A stretch of DNA of 64,000 nt from Montifringilla adamsi (lineage: Eukaryota; Chordata; Aves; Passeriformes; Passeridae). Location: positions 1,364,620 through 1,428,619 of the forward strand of contig JAGGNK010007559.1 in assembly GCA_017590115.1 (NCBI GenBank), in the 5' to 3' direction. A program made the translations under genes and the position numbers. Position 1 is the stretch's first letter. Every line of letters begins with the position of its first letter. Below are positions 31,263 to 42,505 of the stretch, one piece after another. A model generated the notes under the pieces. The model was not told where the DNA came from and made no database searches. It was given only the letters and a program-made list of their open reading frames with translations.

Positions 31263-32555
31263 CCAGCCTTGCTGGCCCTGGGGACAGGGACCAGGGTTGT
31301 TCCCAGGGCTCTGGCACAGCCCTGCCTCTCCAGCTGTTCCGTGCCTCTGCTTCCCCTGGTTCTTAGAAGCTCCCTGCAGGGGCTCTGAGCTCTCCTGGAG
31401 CTCTCCCCTCTCCAGGTGAACACTCCCAGGCTCCAGAGCTGCTCCATCCCTTGCAGCATCTCCGTGGCCCTGGGACTTGCTTAGCATTTAATGACAATTA
31501 TTTACTGCTGCTGTCAGTGGGTCCCTGAGCTGACAAGGCTGGGAAAGGCTGGAATGACTCAGACCTGTCCAGGTGTGCCCTGGGGACACTGGGGGGACAC
31601 TGAGGGGACACTTCTGCTGCTGGGCCCTCCCACCTGAGCCTGACCTAACTGGGGGGAGTTTCTGTGCCTGCAAGAGGTTAAAACCTTGCCCCTGTGTTTA
31701 CTTTCTTGGCTGCCTGAGTGCATAAAAAGCTGTCAGCACCTCAGGTGGGGATTTATTTGGGCATTAAAAAGGGCCCGGGGCGGGCGGATGCAGACACTCG
31801 GCAGCTCCCTGGAAAATGTGCCTGCAGCACAAACCCAGCCTCTGCACATAGCTCACCCTTTAATAAGTGCATTTAATTAAAGTCATATAACTTTTTTTTA
31901 TTATTATTATTAAAAAGGAGGGAGAGCAGCGGAGGAATAATAAAAAAAAAAAAAAAAGAAAGAAGTGGGGCCTGCTGAGCTGCAAGCAAAGGTTGGGATA
32001 CAAAGAGGGGGTTTAGAGTGTGGGTTTAATGGAAAAGTCATCAACAACATGTTGTGTTGCTCCTTCTTTCCCAGCCTTGCTTGGGCCTGGGGAGAGAATT
32101 TGAAGGGATTTCTGAATTTCCAGGCTGCCTTTTCCCCCCTCTCCCCATCCTCTTCCCCGCTGTTGAAATTTCGCAGAATTATGAATTTTTCCAAAGCCAC
32201 TTGCCAAAGGCTGTTGCTCTTGGATGGAGCTGCCGTTGCTTTCTGTGCTTGTTTAACCTTTTCTTTCTTTTCCTTGGATTTGGGGGAATCCTGAAGCCCC
32301 CACATTTTTTGTGGGCACCTCGAGGGCTGCACTGCAGCTCCTGTAGGGAGGAGGATGAGCTTTGGGAAGGGGCTGTGGGGTGGGTGAGGTTTTGGGATCC
32401 TTTATCCATGTGCTGATCCCTGCTGGGCCTGGGGGCAGCAGGCAGCTCCCAATGAAGTCCTGGTGGTCACCATGAGGTGCTGCTCATTCCTGAGCCCTGC
32501 TTGCCCTTGATCAAGTGCTTAAGCCAGGTTTAATTCTCCACGCAGGACAGGTTAG
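31263..32555. other. Unassigned DNA with an AT-rich island
   Basis: At 31845-31960, ACCCTTTAATAAGTGC, TTTAATTAAAGTCATATAAC and a 16-base poly(A) tract (31942-31957) form an AT-rich block that could be a conserved element or a decayed retroposon tail. An AP-1 site lies at 31555-31561. The remainder is featureless. Confidence 0.4.
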
Positions 32556-32697
32556 GGCTGTTGCATCCCTGGAAGTGTCCAAGGCCAGGCTGGATGGGGC
32601 TTGGAGCATCCTGGGATGGTGGAAGGTGTCCCTGCCCATGGATGGGATGGGATTTAAGGTCTCTCCCATCCCAAACCTTTCCATGTTCCCATAAAAT
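32556..32697 (+). mobile_element. CR1 LINE, 3' fragment
   Basis: CATCCCTGGAAGTGTCCAAGG, GGATGGGGCTTGGAGCATCC, GGTGTCCCTGCCCATGG and TAAGGTCTCTCCCATCCC up to AAACCTTTCCATG, forward orientation. Confidence 0.9.
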
Positions 32698-33538
32698 GCT
32701 GCTGGTTTATTGGTGCTGCTCCCTCTGGCTCTCTGAAGATCAGGGTTTTTTTCCTGGAGGTTAAATCAGGTGGATTTGAAACCTGAGGAAGGGGTGTGGA
32801 TACTGGTGGATGCTGTCCTTGGCTCTGGAGGAGGAACAGGAGCTTTGTGAGGTCGTAGTGGCCTTTTCCAAAAACGCCCTGTCCACGGCAAGGATGGATT
32901 TCTCCCGTGGCAATAAACCAGAGATTCAGTGGGTGCAGGAATCAGGGAGTGCCTCCTGGAGCACCACGGGGGGCTGGGATGCTCTCAGCTTTCCCACTGG
33001 TGATAAAACCAGCTGGGAGATGCTTTGTGCCTTCCCTTGGTGGTGGGACAGGCTGGGGAGCGTGTCCCTTGGCCCTGGGGCTGCAGGGACAGAGGCCAGG
33101 GCTCTCTCCTGGTGGCCAGGAGGTCCCTGCAGGGCTGCAGGAGCAGGGGGAGCGGGGATGGCATTCCCTGGGGAGCAGGAGCAGGATGTGGCGTTGGGAT
33201 TGATGTTCAGTGCTCTGCAGTGCTCAACCCACGCTGCTCCATCAGATTTCCTGGGAGAGGTGTGGCTGGGAGCTCCACAGTGGCCTCAGTTAGAAATCCC
33301 ACAGTGGTGAGGGGATTTCCAGCCCTGCTCCCCACTGAGACAACAGATGCCATTGGTTGGGATCCCATCATTGCCCCATAAGGTGATGGGTGCCCTTACC
33401 CTGAAAGGTCTCCCTGTGGCTGCCTGGCCCTCAGCTCCTTCAGTAAGGAGTTTTTTAAGTTGTGTTTTTGCTCCACATGGAGGTGGCAGCTCCTCCAGTC
33501 CCAGAGGTGACTCCCCTGGCTGGCACCAGTTCCCAGCT
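32698..33538. other. Unassigned DNA
   Basis: No motif or repeat stands out. The 166-codon plus frame at 32810-33310 has biased composition and no domain. Confidence 0.5.
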
Positions 33539-33956
33539 TATTGTTTTTGGGTTCACCCCAGACCAAGGAAGGAATGATGAATCTGACTCCATGTTCTCAG
33601 AAGGCTGATTTATTATTTTTTGATCTATGTTATATTAAAGAATGGTATACTAAACTATACTAAAGAATACAGAAAGGATACTTACAGGGTGCTAAAAAGA
33701 TAATAATGAAAACTGGTGACTCTCTCCAGAGTCTGACACAGCTTGGCCCTGGTTGGCCAAGGAGTGAAAACAACTCACAGCAGAGTCCAATGGAACAATC
33801 ACCTGTGGGTGAACAATCTCCAACCACATTCCAAAGGAGCAAAACACAGGAGAAGCAAATGAGAGAAGAATAGTTTTCCTTTTTCTCTGAGGCTTCTGAG
33901 CTTCCCAGGAAAAAAGTCCTGGGTGAAGGGATTTTTCAGAGAATGTGAATGTGACA
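33539..33956 (-). mobile_element. Solo LTR of an endogenous retrovirus (family 1)
   Basis: About 418 bases whose reverse complement begins TGTCACATTCACATTCTCTG and ends in CAAAAACAATA. AATAAATCAGCC near the 3' end supplies a polyadenylation signal. The flanks CCAGCT (33533-33538) and CCAGCC (33957-33962) match at 5 of 6 positions, consistent with a 6-bp target duplication as in class II (ERVK-like) elements. A second copy lies at 52602-53007 in the opposite orientation and a deleted relic at 54534-54611. No internal retroviral genes remain. Confidence 0.88.
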
Positions 33957-34777
33957 CCAGCCCTGTGGCCACTCAGAGCAGGCAGTGATGGTCACGTCTG
34001 CTCCTCAGGCAGCCCCCAGACCTCATCCCAAACCCAAAGCCAGGTCACATGAATCCTTGTTTTCCTCCTCCTCCTCTCCCTCCTGCAGCCTCCTCTGTTC
34101 CTTGGTGTTTCCAGTGGCTGAACCTGCTGTAAAGGAGCCTCAGATTCCTCTGGGTAATCCTGGGCGAGCAGGGCCTGGCTGCAGCCTCTCATTTGAGCTG
34201 TTTCTCTTCCCTTTCATTCCCTGTGCCCTGGCATCCTGACTGGGAGTGCTGTGGGCAGCACAAGGTGCCCTTGGCCTGGTGCTCGGGGCAGAGCTGGCTG
34301 TGGCAGTGCCAGGGGGGATTTACCCCTGGAATTCCAAAGGCTCTCCCTTCCCTGCTTGCTCCGTTCTGTTTTCCTCCTGGCAGAGGGGACAAATTTCCTT
34401 CTGCATGGAGCTGAATGCATTCAGCCTCTCCATGAAGTGTCCCTTTTGTCTGCCTCTCTCCAGCTCGGTCCTGAGGTGCACGAGCAGGAATTGTCCCCCT
34501 GAGCTGCAGAGGTGCCTGGGGAGAGCTGGGAATGGGGATGTGCATCCCACCAGCTCCCCCTGACCTCCCCATTCCCACTAATTGCCCTGAGCACCCAAAT
34601 GAGCTTGGCAGGCCACGAGGGCCACATGCAAAACCTTCCTGCCCCCTTTGGGAGCCAAACCCAGCTCTCTGTGCCCATCTCTGTGTCCATGGGGTGAGGA
34701 TGAGGATGGTGTCTGGGACAGCCCTGATGCTCCTCAGCACTGCAGTGCTCATCTGTGCCAGTGAAGAAATTGTGCAT
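33957..34777. other. Unassigned DNA
   Basis: Nothing recognised. Overlapping frames at 34193-34912 are unsupported. Confidence 0.5.
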
Positions 34778-34905
34778 ATCCATCCCTGGAATGTCCCAGG
34801 CCAGGCTGGACAGGGCTTGGAGCAGCCTAGGGTAGTGGAAGGTGTCCCTGGCATGGCAGGGGTGGAACGGGATGGGCTTGTCCTGCTCCGAGGGAGAGCT
34901 TTTCC
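34778..34905 (+). mobile_element. CR1 fragment
   Basis: CATCCCTGGAATGTCCCAGG, CAGGCTGGACAGGGCTTGGA, GCAGCCTAGGGTAGTGGAAG and GTGTCCCTGGCATGGCAGG, forward orientation. The usual ATTCTATG-type terminus is lost. Confidence 0.85.
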
Positions 34906-35629
34906 CACCTAGCAGAGCAGCAGGATGGGACAGCAGGAGCTGTCATTCCCAGATTGCTCCTGGAATGCTTGCAGAGCCCTCCTGCCGTGGCTGCTGAGCG
35001 CTCAGGGGGATTAGCAGTGTTTTACAGGCTCTCTTTCCCAAATCCCTGCCCTGCTCCCAGCTGTGACCATCCCATCCCTGCACTCCCAGCTGCATCCTTG
35101 TCAGGATCACGCTGCTGCTACTACTTTTCCTAATTTTCCTCCTGGAGAGGACAAGGTTTCCCTCAGGAGTTGGGAATCCACCGCACACACATCTGACCCA
35201 CGTGTGCTTCTCCTCTCCTTCCTCCCCAGGCATCTCATGGAATGCTGGTTTTGGCATTCCCAATTTATTCATTTCCCCGAGGGGACTCGCTGGGACAAAA
35301 CATTCCTCCGGTGCTGGGGAGGCTGTGCTGCCTTTTCCAGGCGTGCTGGGTGTGGGGTGGGAGATGGGATCTGTGGGATGTGGGATGTGGGAGGGCTCCG
35401 CGGGGCACTGCAGGTACAGACACGCAGCTGGGGCGAGGGAGGTTGCAGATGTTCCTGGAATTCCCAAGCCGGATCCCAACAGGATGTGTCTGTCGGGGGA
35501 GGGAGGGCGCTTGCCAAGAGCCTGACATCAGGGCAGGATCGTTCTCTGCCTTCCCGACGGCTCTGGGAATCCCGGGCTGGGAGAGCGCTGCTGGAATGGC
35601 TGCGGGATGAGCCAGGGCAGCAGCAGATC
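34906..35629. other. Unassigned DNA
   Basis: Includes a GTGGGATGTGGGATGTGGGA stretch near 35372-35392 and otherwise ordinary sequence. Confidence 0.45.
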
Positions 35630-35633
35630 CCAG

Positions 35634-35855
35634 CTCAGCATCCCCTGCGGCTTCTCTCCAGCCCCACCATCTCTCCAAACTTCCCTTCTCTTATCCCTGC
35701 ACAGCTTCTGTGGTTTCCAGGCTGTTTTTCCATGGCAGCTGCAGATCCCAGCTCAGCATCCCCCAGAGTCCGTCCCAGCCCTACCATCTCTCCAAACCTC
35801 TGATCTCTTATCCCTGCACAGCTCCTCCCGTGGTTTTCAGGCTGTTTTCCCAGGA
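35634..35855. repeat. ~108-bp tandem duplication
   Basis: CAGATCCCAGCTCAGCATCCC at about 35634 recurs at about 35742. Both are followed by CACCATCTCTCCAAAC or CTACCATCTCTCCAAAC, TCTTATCCCTGCACAGCT and CAGGCTGTTTT. Moderate divergence. Confidence 0.9.
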
Positions 35856-36125
35856 AAATCAGCTGTGCTCATGCAAACAAGTCAGCATTGTCCCAGAACC
35901 CTTCTCCTCTTATCATGCCCATGGTTCCTAAATCCTTGTGGCTGCCCTGCTGTGGTGTCCATGCCTGCACCCCTTTCCAAGGGTTTCTCCTTGAATTATC
36001 CACACTGCTGAGTGTGGGATGGATTTCATCCCTGCAGGTGATGCTCTGGCTCTGGCGCATCCCTGCTCCCTTGGCCAGGACCAAATTCATCAGAAAGCCA
36101 GGTGCAGGAATGGGGAATGCCATGG

Positions 36126-36208
36126 ATGGGCACAGGGAAGTGTCCCTGCAGGGATCACTGTGGGCACAGGGAAGTGTCCCCACATGGGTCACTGTGGGCA
36201 CAGGGACC
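36126..36208. repeat. ~36-bp tandem repeat, two and a half units
   Basis: GGGCACAGGGAAGTGTCCC then GGTCACTGT recurs, the last unit diverging to GGGCACAGGGACCTGC. Confidence 0.88.
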
Positions 36209-39200
36209 TGCACTCCCAAGACTTCTCCTGAGTTCCTTAGGGAGCACACACGAGGTGTGTGGGAATCCAACGTCTGCTCGGTTCCTTGGCAGGAAATGTT
36301 AAAATCCCTGTGAGTTCCCTGAGGTGAGGAGGGAAAGGGCCTGGATCTGCACATCCATCCCTATTGTGTCCCTGGAGCAGGGCTGAAGTTCCTCAGCCTG
36401 AGGGACAGGGGACAGTGACACCTCTGGGTGATTTCTGCCTTCTGGCAGGGAGTTTTCCTACACTTCCCGTGCCTGAAGGGGGGCAAATCCTGTTGGAAGC
36501 AGCAGCTCAGGAGGGGCTCCAGCAGGAGTGGGAGGTGGCTTTGCCACGGTGAGGCCCCCTGGACACAGGGCTGGGTGTTCTGCATGGACTGATCCCTGTT
36601 TTCCTGCTGCCCAGAGCCCAGAGCTGGGCAATTCCCAGGCAGGAATGGGGCTGTCCCTGCTCTTCCCAGCATACAGGACCTGGGGCTGTCACCTGCCACC
36701 CCTCTGGGTGTGAGCACGGCACCCTGGGCTCCGTCTGCCGAGTTCCTGGGATTTCTGGGATGCTGTGGGATGCCAGGAGCTCAGCCAGGCTCTTCCCAGC
36801 AGCTGCAGCATCTCTCAGACCCCCCGTGCTCCAGCCCTGAGGCTTTGGGCCAGAAGGGGCTCCTGGGTGTTGCAGAGCAGATGTTCCAACACCACAAACG
36901 TCCCCTCCGTCCTCTCCAACTTCCTGCGTGGATCGGGGGCTCCCCAGGCTCCAGATGGAAAAAGCAGCTTGGGGCTGTTGTTATCTTGGAATCCAAAATT
37001 CCCTGGCTCCCAGAGCAGTTTGGGAGAGGAGGATGTTCTTCCTTGGCTGATCCCACAGGGGATCTGGGACAACGATCTTGCTCCTGGTTTGTGCCAGGCA
37101 ATATTCCTGCCCAGAACAAAAATAAAAGGGAGAAGTGGCTGGACAGAAAGTGCTGAGGGAGCAGCAGGAGCAGGGAATCACTGCAGCAGCTGATTAATTA
37201 ATTAATTGGTGAATTATTATTGCTGTCATGCAGGGGATGAGGTGAAGCCTCAGGAGACTCTGCCTGTGGGAGTTGGGGAGGAACAGATCCAACATTCCAG
37301 CCTGGATGAGAGTCAGGGGTGAGCAATGGCTTCCACAGCCTTGCTGGATTTAGGGAAATCCTCTGGATTTGGTCACTTCCCTGTGCCTCAGTTTCCCCAT
37401 TTGTGTGATATGGACAGTGATGTAAAGCAGAGAATGGAGGTGGAGTTTTATCCTGGTGCAGTTGAAAATCTGGGAATTCAGTGGCAGTGGAGGAAGGTGC
37501 AAAGGAATAAAATGCTGGAGTGAACATTTGGGAAGGAACCAAATCCTTGGGTGAGAGGGAAGGGTCTGCTGAGGACTTCTGCAGCACTAATTAACGGGGA
37601 CAGTAAAAACCTGAGGGGTTTTGCCATCCCTGGGCTGTTCCCAGCAGTTCCTAGAAGCTCTCCCTCATCCTGGCTGGTGGGACCTCCTGGCTGGGCTGAT
37701 CCAGGACATCCCAGCACACCAGTGGCAGTTCCTTGTCCCCACTGTGGCTGCAGGGGACACAGTTCCTCCATTTCCCCCAGTCCATCCCTGGGGGCAGAGA
37801 GGAGGGGAGAACCCCCAGGAGGTTTTGGCTCCATGAGCAGGGAACCCTTCTGCCCCCGAGGCACTCCTGGTGGGGTGACAGAGCTGTTTGGGCTGTCCCC
37901 CCTTTGCTGGGCAGCTGGGAGAGAAGGGACAGTGTCCCCTTTGTCCCTGTGCTGGCCTGGGGCAGGGGTGTGAGCAGGGAATGTCCCCCTGGAGGGAAAA
38001 TCCTCTCCCACAGGAGCTGTGCCTTTCCCTCGCTGCCTCTCCTGCCTGCCCAGCCCCCTGGCCGGGCTCAGGGGCACACTGGGCTGCAGTGGCCCCAGCT
38101 GGGGTTTGGTGGCCTCAGGGAACTGGAGCCTCGCTGTTCCCGGCTCCTTTGAAGGGTTTGTGGCTGCCTGCAAGGACCTGCCCGTGGCTGGGCTCAGATC
38201 CTCTGGCCGCTCATTTCGGGACCACCAGCGAGCTCAGGGCTGGGGCTGTGGCCACCTTTCGATATCAAAAGATATCTCAAAGGCAAATACTGAGAAATAT
38301 TTGGGTGGAGGGAGCCAGGCTGGGATTTTGGAGTGTTGGGAGCCCCCGGCTGCAGCCAGGGAGAAATGCTTGATGTATTCCTGTGGGTGGCACAGGTCAT
38401 TAATTTGGGGGGCTGGAGCCCCTGGCTGGCTCTGGGAGACCACCAGAGCTTGGACAGAGCAGCTCGGATTCATCCTCCTCCTCCTCCCTTCATCCTGAAA
38501 TACCACCCTGCAGAGTGCAGGGAAAAAATAAATCCACTTCAAACAGCCCAGTTTGGTGGTGCCTGCAGCACTATTTATATTTTTTATCGCTCCTCTGGGT
38601 TTTATGGAAGAACCTTTTTCATGGAAGCTTCAGTGTGGGTTGGATTCATGCAGCCACCATCCTCAGAGAGCAATTCTAGAGCTGGGGGGGTGGGCAGATC
38701 CCAGGGGATCCCAAATCCAGGTGATCCAAGCTCCATTCAGAGCTAATTTGGTTCTCAGGCTGTGCTGGAGGTTCTGAGTTTGGTTGGGGGAGTCCCACAG
38801 TATCCCAGGAAAATGCATTTCTGAGGGTGAAATAAGTGAAAAGTCCAGACCAGACCCAATTCCTGCCCAGCAGGTTTTTGCCTGTCATTTTTAGGGATTG
38901 AAGGTGGATTTTGGGGTTGCTCCAGGGCTAAACCCAGCTCCTGCTGGCACCCTCTGCTCTCCCATTCCCCATGGAAAACAATCCCAATCTCCCAGCTTCC
39001 CACTGGAAGGTGTTTCATGGGAGGCTCCTGTGTCCAAACAGCCTGGAGATGTTTTCCTTCCTCTTCCAGCAGGAGCATCCAGGTGTTGCCTGGATCTCTG
39101 TGGGATGCTGGGCTCTGATCTGGTGTGGGATTTAAACCTTTGTCACAGCAATGGCCTTGAACAAACCCCTGGCTGGTGCCAGCTGACTTCCAGCAGCTCC

Positions 39201-39909
39201 CAAATCTCCTCTGGATTTTCCCCGGCCTCTCAGGAGGAATAGCCATAAAATGGTGACTTTTGGGGACAAACCACCTGATTGTTCACTTCATCAGCACCCT
39301 GAGCCACACTCAGGGCCACATTTGGTGTTTTCATGTTCATCTTCACCCCTCCCCACATCCATCAGCCCCTGTGGAATCTCCCCTGCTCCTCCCATCCCAT
39401 AAAAACCCACCCAGAGGTTTTTGACGTGGGAATTTCTTCACTCCCAGCTCCAAACCAGCCGTGCTGCAAAGCTGGGGCACCTCCCTGGCACGGGGAGCCC
39501 GGGAGGGGTGGGCAGAGCCCCGAGGCTGGCCCTGCTCCTGGATCCGTGGGCTGAGAGCACATGGAGCAGCTCCAGGCTGTTTGTCTTGGAGATTAAATCT
39601 GGAGAGCCTCCGGTCTCCAGGTCCATGCCGGGAAAAGAGGGGCAGGAGGGAGGGAAGGGAGAACACACCTTTAACCCTCTGGAGGCTGGAAAAGCAATGG
39701 ATGGAGGGCAGGAGCGGGCAGAGGGGGAAAGGAGGGGGAAATGGGGCAGGGCAGTCCCTTGGGAAAGGTTGGCACAGCTGGAGTTGAGGCACCTGCTCAG
39801 GAAGTTGGGGCAGGAATCCTTTCCCTGCTCCTTGTGCACAGTGGAGTGTCCCGCGGGGAGCAGGGATGCTGCAGCCAGGATCATTCATCCTGGGAATGCT
39901 GACCGTGGA
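36209..39909. other. Long unassigned stretch with minor motifs
   Basis: No repeat family or gene is recognised. An AT motif TTAATTAATTAATTGG lies at 37194-37209, followed by GTGAATTATTATTGC. CTTTCGATATCAAAAG at 38257-38272 is a near-perfect palindrome, followed by a second GATATC 10 bases after the first. GCACTATTTATATTTTTTATC at about 38568 is AT-rich. Frames of 130-230 codons here are mutually overlapping and low in information. Confidence 0.4.
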
Positions 39910-40110
39910 ACCCTGGGATGGCTTGGCTTGGGAAGGTCTTTAAAGCCCATTGAGTGCCACCATGGGCAGGGACACCTGCCACTGCCCCAGGCTGCTGCAG
40001 GCTGGCTTTGGACACTTCCCGGGATCCAGGGCAGCCACAGCTGCTCTGGGAATTCTATTCCAGGGCCTCCCCGCCTTCCCAGGGAAGAAGCTTTCCTCAT
40101 AACCAACCCA
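39910..40110 (-). mobile_element. CR1 LINE, 3' fragment
   Basis: GGAACCCTGGGATGGCTTGG, TTGGGAAGGTCTTTAAAGCC, GGGCAGGGACACCTGCCACT, GGCAGCCACAGCTGCTCTGG and GAATTCTATTCCAGGGCCTC, reverse orientation. The 495-codon plus-strand open frame (39421-40908) reads straight through this element, so that frame is not a gene. Confidence 0.93.
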
Positions 40111-41024
40111 ACCGTGCTGTGTCAGTTTGAGCCCATCCTCAGCCCTGCTGCAGGGTCAGTGTGTGAGACCCTAATCGTGAACTTCCTCTGGCTCGGGGCT
40201 TTCCCTGCAGCTCTTGTAGTGCCCATTCCAGGGCTGGATCCCCCTCTGCATCCCAGCCCTGGCTCTCCTGCCTGCCCAGCATCGTTTTTGCTTCCCCAGA
40301 GGTGTGAGGGACACGGGGTCATCTCCACCTGCCTGTCCTGGACCCCGAGGTGGCTCAGCCTCCTCCTCCTCCTCCTCCCGAGCCTGGAGCTGGGCTTTGC
40401 CTTTAAATCCCCTTTAAGTGCCGAGCCTGGGGCAGGCGGGAGGGAGGCAGGGAGAGCATCTCCTGTGCTCCAGTGTTCCCAAACACTTCAGCCGTGCACG
40501 GAGCGTTCCCAAGCGCTCAGGGCTGCCTTTGCTGGGATGTTTATCCAAAGGGATGGTGCCTGTGAGCCTCTGGCACTTCCAGGCCAGGTAGGCTGTGTTT
40601 ATCCTGGGCTGGGAGCTGGGGCTCAGCCAGGGCTCGGCTCCTCTGAGATAGAGAGGATTTCAAAAAGCCTGATTGTGAGGGGCCAAACCCATGGCAAATG
40701 TGGCTTCCAGCAGCTGGACCAGGCTGAACTGGTGGAACTGGGCCAGAGGGAGCTGGGGGAGCACCCCCTCCTCTGCCAGGGCGGGTGGGATCTTAGTGGG
40801 GTGGTTTCACTGGAATGCTTTGGGCTGGAGTTGCTGCATGCTCCATTTTTCTCCTGTATTTTTGTTGTGTTTAACCTTCAGTGGGGTAGAGATCTGTCTT
40901 CCAGATGATCCCAGTTTGGGATTGGGGACGATTGCAGGAACCCCCAAAGCTGGGAAACCACAGGGGCTATTCCGAACACGGCTCCTTCCAGAGAGTCCTT
41001 CCCTGAGCATCCAGTGCTGGGACT
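40111..41024. other. Unassigned DNA
   Basis: Ordinary sequence. A CTCCTCCTCCTCCTCC tract lies near 40362. Confidence 0.45.
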
Positions 41025-41130
41025 GGGTGAACTGGGCTGCACTGGGTGCACTGGGCTGGACTGGCACAGCTGAGCTGGACTGGGTGAACTGGGCTGGAAT
41101 GGGTGAACTGGGCTGGACTGGGTGAACTGG
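41025..41130. repeat. Minisatellite (CTGGACTGGGTGAACTGGG)
   Basis: About six units of 10-20 bases, GGGTGAACTGGGCTG and variants, CpG-free. Confidence 0.9.
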
Positions 41131-42261
41131 GCTGCCCATGGATCTCCATCCTGAGTTTTCACCCATCCTCTCTGTCCATTCCAGAGCTCTCCAGCTGCTC
41201 TGAGCACCCCCCTGGATGTGGAGCCTCCTTCTCCTCCAGCTCCTGTGTCCAGCCTGGCAGGGAAAGCCCAGCAGGCTCCGGGTTTGGTGCTGCAGCCTGG
41301 GCTGGGCAGAGCCCTCTGATTTAATCCCAGAGGAACAATTTAATTAAGGGAGATGCAAATCTCATCCACTGGGAGTTCTCCTTGCAGGCCCTGGGCCCTG
41401 GATCCTGCCCAAGGGAGAGGAGGAGGAGGAGGGTGGAGGGAGGAAGGCTGGGCACTGCTGGGCTCTTTCCCCTGTGCTCCAGCACTGGACAGGTCTCCTC
41501 CTTGGGATTCTCCTCCCACATCCCGAATCCCATTGAAGTTTTATGGCTTCACCAGCACAGCCAGGAGGAAGGAGGGAAGTGGGTGTAGCTTGGAAAAATC
41601 AGGTTTTGTGCCTGCAGCCCTTTGTTATCCCATAAAAATATCTCCCTTGGAATCTTGATTTGCTGTAGAGTGGCTTTGTTGTGGGAATGCTGGAAGGTGT
41701 TGGGAAAGGGGACAAGCAGGGATGGGGACAGAGGATGCGGCAGAACAACTTTCTGCAGACAACTTTCCCCCTGCTCAAATCCCAGGGATGCTGTTGGGAA
41801 TGAGCTCCCTGGACATGGCAGGACCCCCTCAAATCCCTGCCCTGCAGGAAACCCCCAGGCTCCAGCAGGGAGAGCCCATTAAAAGGGAATGGGCCAATCA
41901 ATAAATCAAGGGCAGCTGGAAAATGAAACCAGGGCGTTGGGAGAGGAGTTTTGCTTTTTTCCAGGGTTTTTTCCCCCCTCAATTAAAGCAAACAAAGCTC
42001 CCAGTGCAGGCGGGTGCTGAGCTCGGGGTGCCGGGGAAATGAGCTCGGTAAATTACAGCTGGGATGTGTGGAGGTGTTGAAAAGGGATCAGCTGTTCCCC
42101 AGTTCTGCAGGAAGCTGGGATTTTCTCCCAAAATCCATCTCCAGGTGGATCTTACACGGGTGTCAGGGAGGAGAAGGAGACACTTGTGAAGGTTTTGCTG
42201 AAGGGATTGGGAACGATCCCAAAGATCTGTTGGGATTGGGTGACAAATCCTTGGCTTCATC
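41131..42261. other. Unassigned DNA with two AT-rich islands
   Basis: At 41318-41375, GATTTAATCCC, CAATTTAATTAAGGG and a perfect octamer ATGCAAAT (41353-41360) cluster within 60 bases. At 41875-42065, GGGCCAATCAATAAATC, CTCAATTAAAGCAAACAAAGC and GGTAAATTACAGC occur. Both are candidate regulatory elements. Confidence 0.35.
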
Positions 42262-42505
42262 CCTGTCCTTAGCAGTGTTTTATCCTTGTTCTACCCATGT
42301 TTCATCCATTTATCCATATTTTAGCAGTGTTTTATCCTTGTTCTACCCATGTTTTATCCATGTTTCATCCATTTTATTCATATTTTAGCAGTGTTTTATC
42401 CTTGTTCTATCCATGTTTCATCCATTTTATCCATATTTTAGCAGTGTTTTATCCATGTTTCACCCATTTTATCCATATTTTAGCAGTGTTTTACCCATGT
42501 TTGAT
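42262..42505. repeat. AT-rich minisatellite (TTTTATCCATATTTTAGCAG)
   Basis: Units of about 40-70 bases are built from TAGCAGTGTTTTATCC, TTGTTCTACCCATG and TTTCATCCATTTTATCC. On the plus strand it reads as a cysteine/tyrosine/phenylalanine-rich hydrophobic frame by repetition only. Confidence 0.95.

Noticed and set aside
38257..38276. CTTTCGATATCAAAAGATATC as a TCF/LEF site
   Set aside because: Neither half gives the full CTTTGAT/ATCAAAG core; only an imperfect palindrome remains.
39421..40908. 495-codon plus-strand open frame, the longest in the window
   Set aside because: It reads through a reverse CR1 copy at 39910-40110, has Pro/Gly/Leu-biased content, no domain and no splice or start context.
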